64,000 nucleotides of DNA, from contig OU015666.1 of NCBI GenBank assembly GCA_907165275.2, positions 1,890,001-1,954,000 on the forward strand, read 5' to 3'. The first letter of the stretch is position 1. Every line of letters begins with the position of its first letter. The notes below the pieces were generated by a model that saw nothing but the letters and a program-made list of their open reading frames with translations, ran no database searches and was not told the origin of the DNA. Positions 60,301 through 64,000 of the stretch are shown piece after piece. The DNA comes from Zygaena filipendulae. Taxonomy: Eukaryota > Arthropoda > Insecta > Lepidoptera > Zygaenidae. The position numbers were made by a program, and so were the translations under genes.

Positions 60301-63300
60301 TTTTTATTAATCTACAAGACGTATTAAAAATTAAAATTTAGCCATCATGCCCATTCACGTCTCACACCTTACAGTGCTATCAGTAATAACGGAACATACC
60401 CAGTATCTTTGTTTCGGTGTAGATAGTGTGCCTGGCACCACAGAACAGAAAATAACAGATAGAAGGGACATCAACTTAGTTTAGTATGAACAGATGAAAA
60501 CCACTGTCGCCGGGTGATATTCGCACACCAGTGGCGAAGGTACCATAGAAGCCGATTCCCACCGGCTTCCCTTCAGACGCAACATCTCTCTCTACCGTAA
60601 TTGAGAACGTTGTCAGGGATACAGGAAAGGACTTTTTATACCGGAATTCCCGCGGGAACTCCGAACTTATCGCAGGTGAAACCGCGAGGAACAGTTAATA
60701 GTTTAATAAGTTGAAATTAAAGTAGATTTCCGGCTTCCCCCTCTCATTATTTCACCCTTCGCCACTGTCGCACACACAACTTATACATCACGCAATAAAA
60801 CACTCATTAACGTAAATAAATCTATTAAACGCTTTATGGTTTGAGGTTATGAGACGAAGGCCATTGTCCAAAATGATATCACCTATACCCGTTTATAGTT
60901 AGTAGCGTGCGATGTTATATGTACACAGAAAATATATTTTAAAGTCGCCTTTTGCCATGTATTTGTTCTCTTTTTATGTATCTAATGCTCTCTGTGGTGC
61001 TTATACAACGTGTTAATGAATTAACGGAAAACTAGAAAGTAGTTTACTCAGAATCAACTAGCGAATCAATCGCACTATGTTTTAATATAGGTTATATTTT
61101 TTCCTTTTTTACTAGCCCATGTCTAAATTATTTATAATACAATATTTGGCGCGTACGCCACCCGCACCAAAAAAAATTCGAACCGGTAGCGCGGGCGTAG
61201 CGCTTGGAATTTCGTAGATAGGTCACCTCCAAACTAATGTTGAATAACTTTTAAAGTATAAATTTTTTCGACATAAAATATATTTTAATCATATTATTGT
61301 TTATTTTTTTAAATGGGGTGTATCAGGTTTTCAGTTAATTCATTAACACGTTGTATAACTATTTGTAGTATATTGTGCTACCGCGATCACATACACATGC
61401 CCTTACACACACCCAAGTTTGTTTGAATAAAGAGGATACCTATAATAATTGTAATTAGCTATAGAAGAGCGGGTTCTCCTAACACCGGTATTGTTATACT
61501 TAAAAGGAGACCCCAGTCATGTTCTAGTTTACTTTTATTGAATAAACTTATCACTGTGTTCTATATTTACAGTTTTGGAAAATATCGTGGTAAATATATG
61601 TATTTGGGATGCAGCAAAAGAAGTTTCGGGCAAGTTACGAGCAAATGCTCCAACTCCGTTTGCACCGGCGGCGCGCCTGCCCCGCCCACATGCTCTCTCT
61701 AGTCAGTTTATTTGCTCTCTGCGTACGGCCGCGGCACTCACCCGGGCCCCGGCGGCGCGGCGTGCGGCGGGCCGTCGTCCGCGTCGTAGAAGTCCTCCTC
61801 GCCCTCCGACGACGAGTACGACGTGTCCGGCACGAGCAGCGACATCGCCGGCGCCGGCGCGACCATCGGCAACGTGTACGCTGACGGTCGCCGCCGTACA
61901 ACAAACATATATATTATGTTACTAGCTATCCCCCGCGATTTCATCCGCGGTAATGTCGGAGTTCCCGCGGGAATTCCGGGATAAAAACTATCCTATCTTT
62001 TAAGTTGGCCCATATTATAAATGGTTACAAAATTTTATCAAAACCCGTTCAGTAGTTTCGGAGTCCATCGCGGACAAACAACGTGACACGTGATTTATAT
62101 ATATTAGACTAGCTGTCCCCCGCGATTTCATCCGCGGTAATTTCGGAGTTCCCGCGGAGGTTGCGGGAAAAAAGTACTCTATGTCCTTCAGTTTCCGAGG
62201 GAATTCCGGGATAAAAACTATCCTAACTTTTAAGTTGACCCATATTATAAATGGTTTCAAAATTTTATCAAAATCCGTTCAGTAGTTTCGGAGTCCGTCG
62301 CGGACAAACAACGTGACACGTGATTTATATGTGTTAAGATTGTTTCTTGTTTAGTTTTATTACATTCGTTCTTTACTAGCTGCCCCCCGCGGTTTCACCC
62401 GCATTTTTATGAAGTTCCCGCGGGAATTCCGGGATAAAAAGTACCCTATGTATGCAAAATTTTATGATGATCGGTTGAGCCACTGAGGCGTGAAAACGTA
62501 ACAAACAAAAACAAACTCCCTTTCGCATTCAAATGTTCGATGTATAGTTTTCCCGTTTAAGTTTGAGTTTGAGAAGTTATATTAAAACTTACTGGGCGCG
62601 TCTATGGCTTCCAGAGGCGGCGCTTGCGGCGCCATCTCGCGGCACTCCGAGCCGAGCTCGACGCGCGATGCCTCCGCGTCTGGAACAACACCATTCCATT
62701 CAAACTCAACAATTTAAATATACTTTACTGCCCTAAAAGAGAGAGGGTTCGATTCCGATGAGGGTGGAGTTATTGTGATGAACACAGGGTTCCACTTTCC
62801 GGTTTGGGCATGTTTATACATCTATACTATAATATATTATAATATGTGGTTTGTACCACGTTTGCTTGGTTTCCACAAGCTTATAGCTTAGTGTGGGATT
62901 AACTAGATCTGTGTTGTGAAGTGTTATTATTGTTAATATCTGGGTCACCGAGCTTCGCTCGTTGTGTATAGCGCCATCTGTTGTTAAGTAGAAAAACAAA
63001 CACTCATTTTTCATTGCCTGAAACACGTCGTTTTACGACGTTTTCTAAAAATGAAACCTAGCTAGATCGATTAATCGCCCCCGAAACCCCCTGCATACTA
63101 AATTTCATGAAAATCGTTGGAGCCGTTTGCGAGATTAAAGTCCGTACTCCAAAAGGTTACTCAAGTCATGAATCTACATAGTTTTAAAACTAATTTCAAG
63201 TAAAGCTTTAATTTTAGAACCTTACTTGAAACACAATTCATCAATCAACAATCAGCTGAGTTATTTCCTTATTCTAGAATGACGCTTGAGTACTAATCTT

Positions 63301-64000
63301 TACTCAAGCAAAAATTTGATCTTTGTTTACGTCTGTCATGTCAAGACCACTCAACCAATCAGAGTTCAATATCTCTACTCAAGACTCGTTTCAAGTGATA
63401 AGGACCAATCAGAGTTCAGAATTTCTACTAAAGACTAATTTCAAGTGATTAGGACTTAAAACGCATTCTATAATAAGATGTGCGCTTGAGTTATGGTTTG
63501 AGCTTAAATCTAATCTTAAGTGAAACGTGATCTGAGTCACCTTCTGGAATACGGACCTCAGATTCAGATACAAGAATTGCTCGTTTAAAGATAGTAGATT
63601 AGATATAATTTCGCTTACTCACTCCACTCTCCACCAATTTTCATTTCAGATAGCGACTTTGCATAGTATGTAAAGGTGAAATTACAATTTATAAGTTTTC
63701 AATGTATATTTTCGATTTCGATGTTTTTGAAGTTTTACTTCTCACGGCACATTTTTGTAGAAAACGCAAGTGAGGAATACCATTCTGCGTGTCAAGTAAT
63801 TTTTTTCAATTTACAAGCGACATCTAGTTGAAAACACGATAAACATTTTCCTACCCAAAAGAGCGACACCTAGTTTACTAGGTCGCTCTTGTTAAAATAG
63901 GATCAAGGTCAAATAAAAAAAAAAAGTGCGTTGAATTGAGAACCTCCTCCTTTTTGGGAAGTCGGTTAAAAGGGGGGGTTACACTCTCACCTTGTTTGAT
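30673..64000 (-). CDS. OSBPL9: Oxysterol-binding protein-related protein 9-like (ORP9/OSBPL9), 5' end outside window
   Basis: Minus strand. The exons are 62679-62593, 61880-61742, 39484-39381, 37450-37344, 36644-36559, 35987-35792, 33863-33604, 33083-32861, 31850-31623 and 30792-30673, plus a likely partial exon at 64000-63991. They join in frame for 515 aa. The lipid-binding ORD domain starts near [20 protein letters not shown] and contains the family fingerprint [15 protein letters not shown] (about 33803-33760), [27 protein letters not shown] and [12 protein letters not shown]. These match vertebrate ORP9. An acidic tract with an FFAT-like core ([11 protein letters not shown]) in the 61.8-kb exon would bind VAP in the ER, so the protein probably acts at ER-Golgi/endosome contacts, moving PI4P/sterol/PS. 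The PH domain would lie right of the window. The gene has a 22-kb repeat-rich intron. Confidence 0.92.
30847..31171. mobile_element. MITE family D, copy 1 (ORP9 last intron)
   Basis: Ends atacaacgtgttaatgaatt and its complement (aattcattaacacgttgtat), about 30-bp inverted repeats. The interior contains gaaccggtaggcgcgggcgt. A second copy is at 61003-61356. Confidence 0.85.
31623..31850 (-). CDS. OSBPL9: ORP9 penultimate exon
   Basis: 76 codons, [20 protein letters not shown] .. GEKWLTQ. Acceptor tgcaacgcag, donor cag|gtgcgc. It includes the [19 protein letters not shown] helix region typical of the ORP9 end. Strongly GC-rich. Confidence 0.9.
31915..32145 (+). mobile_element. Family A variant, degraded
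   Basis: Contains aaaaaatattatacgtattt, a remnant tatgacgtgacaagccccca, and aaaaagcaaaaaatacgtgt then gacggactaaatagaattta. Confidence 0.65.
32160..32480 (+). repeat. Repeat fragment with (CA)n microsatellite
   Basis: tcgaaatcggttcatccgtt and caggagctacgatgccatag, then a (ca)n run at about 32453-32475. It looks like the 3' part of an RTE-type LINE, but classification is tentative. Confidence 0.5.
32523..32848 (+). mobile_element. Family A element beside an ORP9 splice donor
   Basis: atgggcatgttgactaattt to agtagtcaacacccccat, with both gtgacgtcac palindromes. Its right end lies 12 bp from the ORP9 exon boundary (32861), so ORP9 intronic sequence turns into MITE at position +13 of that intron. 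Confidence 0.88.
32861..33083 (-). CDS. OSBPL9: ORP9 exon ([11 protein letters not shown] / [11 protein letters not shown])
   Basis: Acceptor acgtttgcag; completes Arg of GYGR and reads [20 protein letters not shown]. Donor ggg|gtgagc, phase 0. It contains [19 protein letters not shown] and [15 protein letters not shown]. Confidence 0.92.
33500..33563 (+). mobile_element. Family B 3' end fragment
   Basis: gggtactttttatccagaaa then ccgcgggggacagctagtg, 41 bp from the ORP9 exon end at 33604. Confidence 0.7.
33604..33863 (-). CDS. OSBPL9: ORP9 exon with the EQVSHHPP fingerprint
   Basis: 87 residues from (Q)[20 protein letters not shown] to [10 protein letters not shown]. Donor ag|gtgggg, phase 2. 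The acceptor is a tandem NAGNAG (ccgcagcag), so the exon may start at 33863 or 33860, adding or skipping one Gln without changing frame. Confidence 0.92.
33881..34104. mobile_element. hAT-type MITE, copy 2, at an ORP9 acceptor
   Basis: ctcagaccaaacgaaaacta at the left, tagtttttatttggtctgag at the right. The 8-bp accacacc occurs directly on both sides (33873-33880, 34105-34112), a clean target duplication. It begins 18 bp from the ORP9 exon start at 33863. Confidence 0.92.
34137..34379 (+). mobile_element. Family B repeat variant
   Basis: Starts ctatactacatataaaatcc and ends gtaaaaccgcgcgggacagc then tagta. The interior differs from the main family (cctgaaacttggcgggtgtg). Confidence 0.65.
34453..35050. 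mobile_element. Cluster of family B fragments and a family A remnant
   Basis: tagctgtgccccgcggtttc at 34455 (reverse). A family A end (acgtgtccaatattttttat.. catgccca) lies at about 34576-34645. Two diverged family B-like blocks with cggttcagtagatcc and gttcccgcgggaattccgga are at about 34770-35010. Confidence 0.6.
35241..35567 (+). mobile_element. Family A element
   Basis: atgggcatgtgaactaattt to agtagtccacatccccat, both gtgacgtcac palindromes intact. Confidence 0.87.
35628..35740 (+). mobile_element. LINE 3' tail
   Basis: gaaggttggctggtagagaa, tgccactgtggcattaaggc and a taaataaataaataaaa tail. Same family as 21296-21385. It ends 52 bp from an ORP9 exon. Confidence 0.75.
35792..35987 (-). 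CDS. OSBPL9: ORP9 exon ([12 protein letters not shown] / [10 protein letters not shown])
   Basis: Acceptor actcacccag; completes Lys then [20 protein letters not shown] .. [20 protein letters not shown]. It ends in an Ala-Pro repeat ([14 protein letters not shown]), which looks like a lineage-specific low-complexity linker in the ORD. Donor aag|gttagt. Confidence 0.92.
35990..36168 (+). mobile_element. Family B repeat fragment abutting an ORP9 acceptor
   Basis: gtttgtttgttagtttgtta then gtgaaaccgcggggaacatc and tagtaa. Its start overlaps the polypyrimidine side of the ORP9 exon at 35987. Confidence 0.7.
36317..36515 (-). mobile_element. (TA)n run and family B repeat
   Basis: A ta repeat at about 36320-36348 is followed by aagctgttcctcgcggtttc and gttctcgcgtgaattccggg. 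Confidence 0.7.
36559..36644 (-). CDS. OSBPL9: ORP9 exon ([20 protein letters not shown])
   Basis: 28 codons plus two bases, [20 protein letters not shown] to EQFV. Acceptor cacatttcag, donor aa|gtgagt (phase 2). Near-identical to the known ORP9 segment. Confidence 0.92.
37344..37450 (-). CDS. OSBPL9: ORP9 exon (start of ORD)
   Basis: Acceptor gatgcgcag; [20 protein letters not shown] then [15 protein letters not shown]. Donor aag|gtactg. The acidic stretch followed by HGSV..HLLSQV.IGMDLTK marks the start of the lipid-binding domain. Confidence 0.92.
37697..37894 (-). mobile_element. Family B repeat, complete
   Basis: actagctgtgccccgcggtt to tataatattagtaggat, with all family blocks. It is the best reference copy in the window. 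Confidence 0.88.
38470..38706. mobile_element. MITE family F, copy 1
   Basis: ccttattcactatgaccata at the left and gttgatcatactgaataagg at the right (imperfect inverse). It shares tttctaatatnttngcacct and gcgcgttatgggcanggaat with 46264-46487. Confidence 0.75.
38931..39090 (-). mobile_element. Family B repeat, variant
   Basis: ctagctataccccgcggttt then gagtttcggaattcccggag. The 5' part is diverged. Confidence 0.65.
39381..39484 (-). CDS. OSBPL9: ORP9 exon after the large intron
   Basis: Acceptor cattgttacag; (G/S)[18 protein letters not shown] .. RDGEIDYDG. Donor gatg|gtaaat (phase 1), giving Ala on joining and [15 protein letters not shown]. It is a Pro/Glu-rich linker between the FFAT region and the ORD. 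Confidence 0.88.
39690..39905 (+). mobile_element. LINE 3' UTR with (ATT)n tail
   Basis: cccagctgaaaatcagcgct, gctccgtgcctagcaatatg and aaacccaaataaaatttatt then attattatt. This is a 3' UTR pattern common to lepidopteran non-LTR elements. Confidence 0.7.
40331..40540. mobile_element. MITE with 45-bp terminal inverted repeats and TA duplication
   Basis: aagaggggttcacacgggtc..ctagtcgctt pairs with aagcgactagtcgtacggcg..cccctctt, and TA lies on both sides. A related broken piece follows at 40541-40625 (gtcgattttcgccgcgcggt). Confidence 0.87.
40630..41700. other. Large-intron stretch with no recognised element
   Basis: AT-rich and non-repetitive as far as I can see, with no exon-like stretch on either strand. 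Confidence 0.5.
41700..41765. repeat. Short dispersed repeat (cagtcaactcatcccgcggg)
   Basis: aattaattattcagtcaact then catcccgcgggataagtttg. A related copy at about 43735-43803 reads aattaattatttagtcaaca then catcccccgggataagtttc. Confidence 0.55.
42196..42410 (-). mobile_element. Family B repeat, variant with tcgcggtttcacccgcgg
   Basis: actagctgtccctcgcggtt, then aaagtaccctatgtcactca and aaatcggttcaacagatcca. Confidence 0.78.
43150..43362 (+). mobile_element. Family B repeat, variant
   Basis: attgtaatctggaattctcg, then gtgaaaccgcgcgggaacag and ctagtat. A second short 3' end lies at about 43450-43500 (gggtgaaaccacggagcata). Confidence 0.7.
44142..44306. mobile_element. MITE with 21-bp terminal inverted repeats (165 bp)
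   Basis: gccttttgcacattataaga pairs with tcttatagtgtgcaaaaggc. The interior repeats cttataagaca / tgtcggataag motifs. Confidence 0.8.
44543..45135. mobile_element. Cluster: three family B copies and a LINE tail
   Basis: Reverse fragment 44543-44725 (ctcccgtagtttcacctgcg). A LINE tail lies at 44708-44788 (gcaaggcattaagttcgcca, then caataaagaatgaataaata). A full forward copy is at 44790-44982 (tcctactaatattataaatg to cagctagt), with another forward 5' part directly after it to 45135. Confidence 0.75.
45136..45950. other. Large-intron stretch with no recognised element
   Basis: AT-rich. Short open frames (e.g. 45317-45511) have no signal, motif or splice context. Confidence 0.45.
45955..46145 (+). 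mobile_element. tRNA-derived SINE-like sequence
   Basis: A-box-like tcgttagtctagtggtgagc and B-box gcgggttcgatcccc are spaced as in a tRNA (Asp-like head). The anticodon stem and acceptor stem do not pair, so it is a SINE head or tRNA pseudogene. Confidence 0.6.
46264..46487. mobile_element. MITE family F, copy 2
   Basis: attattcactatgaccataa to gttgatcacagtgaataagg, related to 38470-38706. Confidence 0.75.
47044..47248. mobile_element. Foldback MITE with 46-bp terminal repeats and a second inner pair
   Basis: agcggggttagccaagttga..cgcatagaa and its complement close the element with almost no mismatch. Inside, ggtcagccaatcaaaactct pairs with agagttttggttggctgacc. Nearly the whole 205 bp can form one hairpin. 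Confidence 0.88.
47966..48207 (+). mobile_element. Family C MITE, copy 3
   Basis: attggacgcagataagcaat to ttgcttatctatgtccaat, with TA on both sides. Confidence 0.87.
48590..48980 (+). repeat. Dispersed lepidopteran repeat (ggcaaaaaacggaaccctta type)
   Basis: tggcaaaaaacggaaccctt, a gtctgtctgtctgtccgtct run, cttttttccgaaactataag and, at the 3' side, ttcatgggcgagtccgactt. I know this ~400-bp pattern as a common lepidopteran repeat. It is non-coding. Confidence 0.7.
49195..49390 (+). repeat. Repeat tail with polyadenylation-like end
   Basis: gtgttccttttaacatatat, then gatgtattcttgtgctgtaa and caaataaagtttattcaatt. It resembles the 3' end of a retroposed or LINE sequence; source not recognised. 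A similar end (caataaagtatatttgaatt) is at 36841-36860. Confidence 0.45.
49419..49655 (-). mobile_element. Composite element (ccttcgccactg ends) with family B inside, copy 1
   Basis: Outer parts agccggaaatctactttaat and agccggtgggaatcggcttc flank a family B 3' region (ttccccgcggtttcacctgc). The whole unit reappears inverted at 60529-60767. Confidence 0.8.
49777..49829 (-). CDS. OSBPL9: Candidate alternative first exon of ORP9 (short isoform)
   Basis: ATG at 49829-49827, preceded in frame by a stop, opens [17 protein letters not shown] and reaches a strong donor (gagag|gtgagg) in phase 2. That is exactly the phase needed to join the next exon (39484). The segment is GC-richer than its surroundings. 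The resulting protein would lack the PH and FFAT regions. A second frame here ([15 protein letters not shown]) is also open but phase 0, and could mean an unrelated exon. Speculative without transcripts. Confidence 0.35.
50033..50203 (+). CDS. Small unrecognised ORF (57 codons) in the ORP9 intron
   Basis: Starts [18 protein letters not shown] with a hydrophobic stretch, then [20 protein letters not shown] and a stop after RSWLF. A second open frame begins at the overlapping ATG (50203 area): [20 protein letters not shown], ending GIASTSQSF. Together they resemble a frame-broken small Cys-containing secreted protein, but I do not recognise a family. Possibly a pseudogene or chance. Confidence 0.2.
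   Translation: MNVRIYGIMLLIYLRKDFVGSVQSWTVYQCAPSGGKRVSYVTDCDKGYRAFRSWLF
51285..51863 (+). mobile_element. Two family B repeats in tandem
   Basis: 51285-51588 (actatattaaaagagtagaa to gtaaccgcggggcacaacta) and 51633-51863 (tctaatatatataaatcacg to gaaatcgcgggggacagcta). The second shares its long 5' part with the reverse copies at 55172-55445 and 61921-62340. Confidence 0.78.
51895..52160 (+). repeat. Dispersed repeat E, copy 1
   Basis: aacgattttcatgaaatttg, gcagggggtttcgggggcga, ctagctaggtttcatttata and gaaaaatgagtgtttgtttt. Found inverted at 62935-63139. Confidence 0.65.
52450..53132. mobile_element. Non-autonomous element with ~85-bp terminal inverted repeats
   Basis: tccggtcaatttagac at the ends, then acataaagtcccaacaagct and gaatttcagtgaaattgttc on both arms in inverse. 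The interior is AT-rich with a long T-run (52699-52727) and no coding capacity. Confidence 0.85.
53133..55171. other. Large-intron stretch without clear elements
   Basis: 53680-53800 resembles 14135-14205 (agtctagtcttaacttaata / gtctagtctcaattcaatac), so a repeat is present there. 54770-54910 is a GC-richer, apparently unique patch (cacgctcgcgggtgtgcgcc). No exon is supported. Confidence 0.4.
55172..55445 (-). mobile_element. Family B repeats (two fused 3' ends)
   Basis: actagctgtcccccgcgatt, then a second start (gattagctgtttcccgcatt) at about 55284, ending catcgcggacaaacaacgtg. Confidence 0.75.
56285..57003 (+). mobile_element. Family B repeats, one split by family A
   Basis: The first copy starts near ctatctatactaatatgtaa and is interrupted at about 56436-56748 by a family A variant. 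It resumes ctattcccgcgggaactccg and ends at about 56812. A second copy (56813-57003) ends gtgaaaccgcgggacatagc then tagt. Confidence 0.75.
56436..56748 (+). mobile_element. Family A variant nested in family B
   Basis: gggtacgggcttgttagcca to attttcatacccg. The palindromes are gtgacgtcac (about 56568) and ttgacgtcaa (about 56600). This is the reverse nesting order from 5755-6303. Confidence 0.8.
57200..57505 (-). mobile_element. Family A element
   Basis: tatgaaaatcaaaattctaa to tttgtcaagtagccatg, with gtgacgtcaa and gtgacgtcac palindromes. Confidence 0.82.
57742..57779. repeat. Perfect 17-bp hairpin
   Basis: ataaaccaagtcctagc, loop agca, then the exact complement gctaggacttggtttat. No T-run or exon is next to it. 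Confidence 0.85.
58367..58655 (+). mobile_element. Family B repeats, two partial copies
   Basis: ataaatgcgaaagtgagttt, then aatttccgcgggaactccga. A second 3' part follows, ending gtgaaaccgcggggcgcagt. Confidence 0.75.
59033..59345 (-). mobile_element. Family A element
   Basis: atggggatgttgcctacttt to ttgtcaacatgcccat, with both gtgacgtcac palindromes. It was inserted beside a family B fragment (58980-59032). Confidence 0.86.
59353..59515 (-). mobile_element. Family C MITE, copy 4 (internally deleted, reverse)
   Basis: agttatagataagcaacagt, then gtgttaaccca at the left; tgggttaagatgcttttgct then tatttgcgtccaact at the right. Shorter than the other three copies. Confidence 0.7.
59868..60010 (-). 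mobile_element. tRNA-derived SINE
   Basis: On the minus strand ttggcgcaaaaggtcaccat (A-box side) and ggttccgggttcgaccctcg (B-box). These are followed by a tRNA-unrelated part (tgtgttatgaatacaaggtt) shared with 62738-62830. Confidence 0.6.
60070..60355 (-). mobile_element. Family A variant
   Basis: tcaaaattctatttagtccg to tttagccatcatgcccat, with one gtgacgtcac left. Confidence 0.75.
60529..60767 (+). mobile_element. Composite element with family B inside, copy 2
   Basis: cagtggcgaaggtaccatag at the left and cccttcgccactg at the right form short inverted ends. The inner gtgaaaccgcgaggaacagt is the family B 3' end. The unit is the inverse of 49419-49655 with few differences. Confidence 0.82.
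61003..61356. mobile_element. MITE family D, copy 2 (ORP9 large intron)
   Basis: atacaacgtgttaatgaatt to aattcattaacacgttgtat. Very similar to 30847-31171 apart from a ~30-bp AT-rich insertion. Confidence 0.86.
61742..61880 (-). CDS. OSBPL9: ORP9 exon with FFAT-like motif
   Basis: Acceptor gcgaccgtcag; [20 protein letters not shown], then [18 protein letters not shown] and a Pro/Gly end. Donor gg|gtgagt (phase 2) fits the next exon (39484). The core DFYDADD with acidic/Ser residues before it fits the FFAT consensus (E/D-F-F/Y-D-A-x-E/D) that binds VAP proteins. Confidence 0.87.
61921..62545 (-). mobile_element. Three family B repeats in tandem
   Basis: 61921-62104 (actagctatcccccgcgatt), 62107-62340 (actagctgtcccccgcgatt) and 62376-62545 (actagctgccccccgcggtt). 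The first begins 41 bp from the ORP9 exon at 61880. Confidence 0.83.
62593..62679 (-). CDS. OSBPL9: ORP9 exon (upstream linker)
   Basis: Acceptor gtgttgttccag; [20 protein letters not shown], then PLEAIDAP. Donor ca|gtaagt (phase 1), joining as IDAPTYTLPMV. The length and phase also fit the partial exon at the window edge. Confidence 0.82.
62738..62830 (+). mobile_element. SINE fragment
   Basis: gagggttcgattccgatgag, then tgtgatgaacacagggttcc and gggcatgtttatacatctat. Same family as 59868-60010. Confidence 0.55.
62935..63139 (-). repeat. Dispersed repeat E, copy 2
   Basis: The gtcaccgagcttcgctcgtt start and the aaacctagctagatcgatta block correspond in inverse to 51895-52160. Confidence 0.65.
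63140..63556. mobile_element. MITE with ~30-bp terminal inverted repeats (417 bp)
   Basis: gtccgtactccaaaaggtta pairs with tcaccttctggaatacggac. The interior repeats ctactcaagact / gtttcaagtga words. Confidence 0.8.
63991..64000 (-). CDS. OSBPL9: Partial ORP9 exon at the window edge
   Basis: On the gene strand atcaaacaag is followed by a strong donor gtgaga (63990-63985). Reading ATC AAA CAA G gives phase 1, which completes GAC (Asp) with the next exon (62679). Only ten bases are visible. Confidence 0.5.

Noticed and set aside
1..64000. CRISPR array, bacterial operon, prophage or integrated virus
   Set aside because: No regularly spaced repeats, bacterial gene organisation or viral structural/replication genes were seen; all gene structures are spliced animal genes or transposons.

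Overview
The window is AT-rich insect nuclear DNA and almost certainly lepidopteran (moth or butterfly). It carries four spliced genes with GT-AG introns, whose GC-richer exons stand out from AT-rich introns. It is also packed with repeats of a lepidopteran type: the 'ctagctgt..ccgcgg' repeat, many short inverted-repeat elements, and LINE 3' tails of the 'aatgccactgtggcatt' type. I cannot name the species. There is no bacterial-type operon, CRISPR array, rRNA or convincing tRNA.

Layout from left to right. (1) 195-5343, + strand: the last two coding exons of a ceramide-1-phosphate transfer protein (CPTP, GLTP fold); its 5' part lies left of the window. (2) 22280 down to 18191 or 15578, - strand: a complete RCHY1/Pirh2 E3 ubiquitin ligase. 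It ends either at a stop that overlaps a splice donor (266 aa) or after splicing to a Ser/Gly-rich last exon (352 aa). (3) 23645-28763, + strand: a complete eight-exon Yellow/MRJP-family secreted protein of 437 aa. It is divergent from RCHY1, with 1.36 kb between the start codons. (4) 64000 down to 30673, - strand: an ORP9/OSBPL9-like lipid-transfer protein, lacking only its 5' end (PH-domain part). It has a 22-kb intron (39485-61741) and converges tail-to-tail with yellow. CPTP and ORP9 both act in intracellular lipid transfer, RCHY1 in ubiquitination, and Yellow is extracellular. I see no sign that they form one pathway.

The rest is mobile DNA, often nested. Family A is a ~325-bp inverted-repeat element with two TGACGTCA palindromes per copy, about 14 copies. 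Family B is the Helitron-like 'ctagctgt' repeat, over 30 copies. Family C is a ~240-bp element with TA duplications. There is also a hAT-type MITE with 8-bp duplications, three ~250-bp foldbacks in yellow introns, a Tc1/mariner element broken by a LINE fragment inside RCHY1's last intron, a decayed pogo/Tigger-like (DDE_1) transposon with its terminal repeats still matching in the CPTP downstream region, and several SINE and LINE tails.

The observations most worth following are: the two MITEs pressed against ORP9 splice sites (one must hold the branch point); the RCHY1 stop/donor overlap and its alternative tail; a phase-compatible candidate alternative first exon for ORP9; the FFAT-like motif in ORP9; and the dispersed CRE-type palindromes of family A. 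I did not find a convincing wholly new biological system. All exon calls come from reading frame, splice consensus and recalled family similarity, without alignment software.
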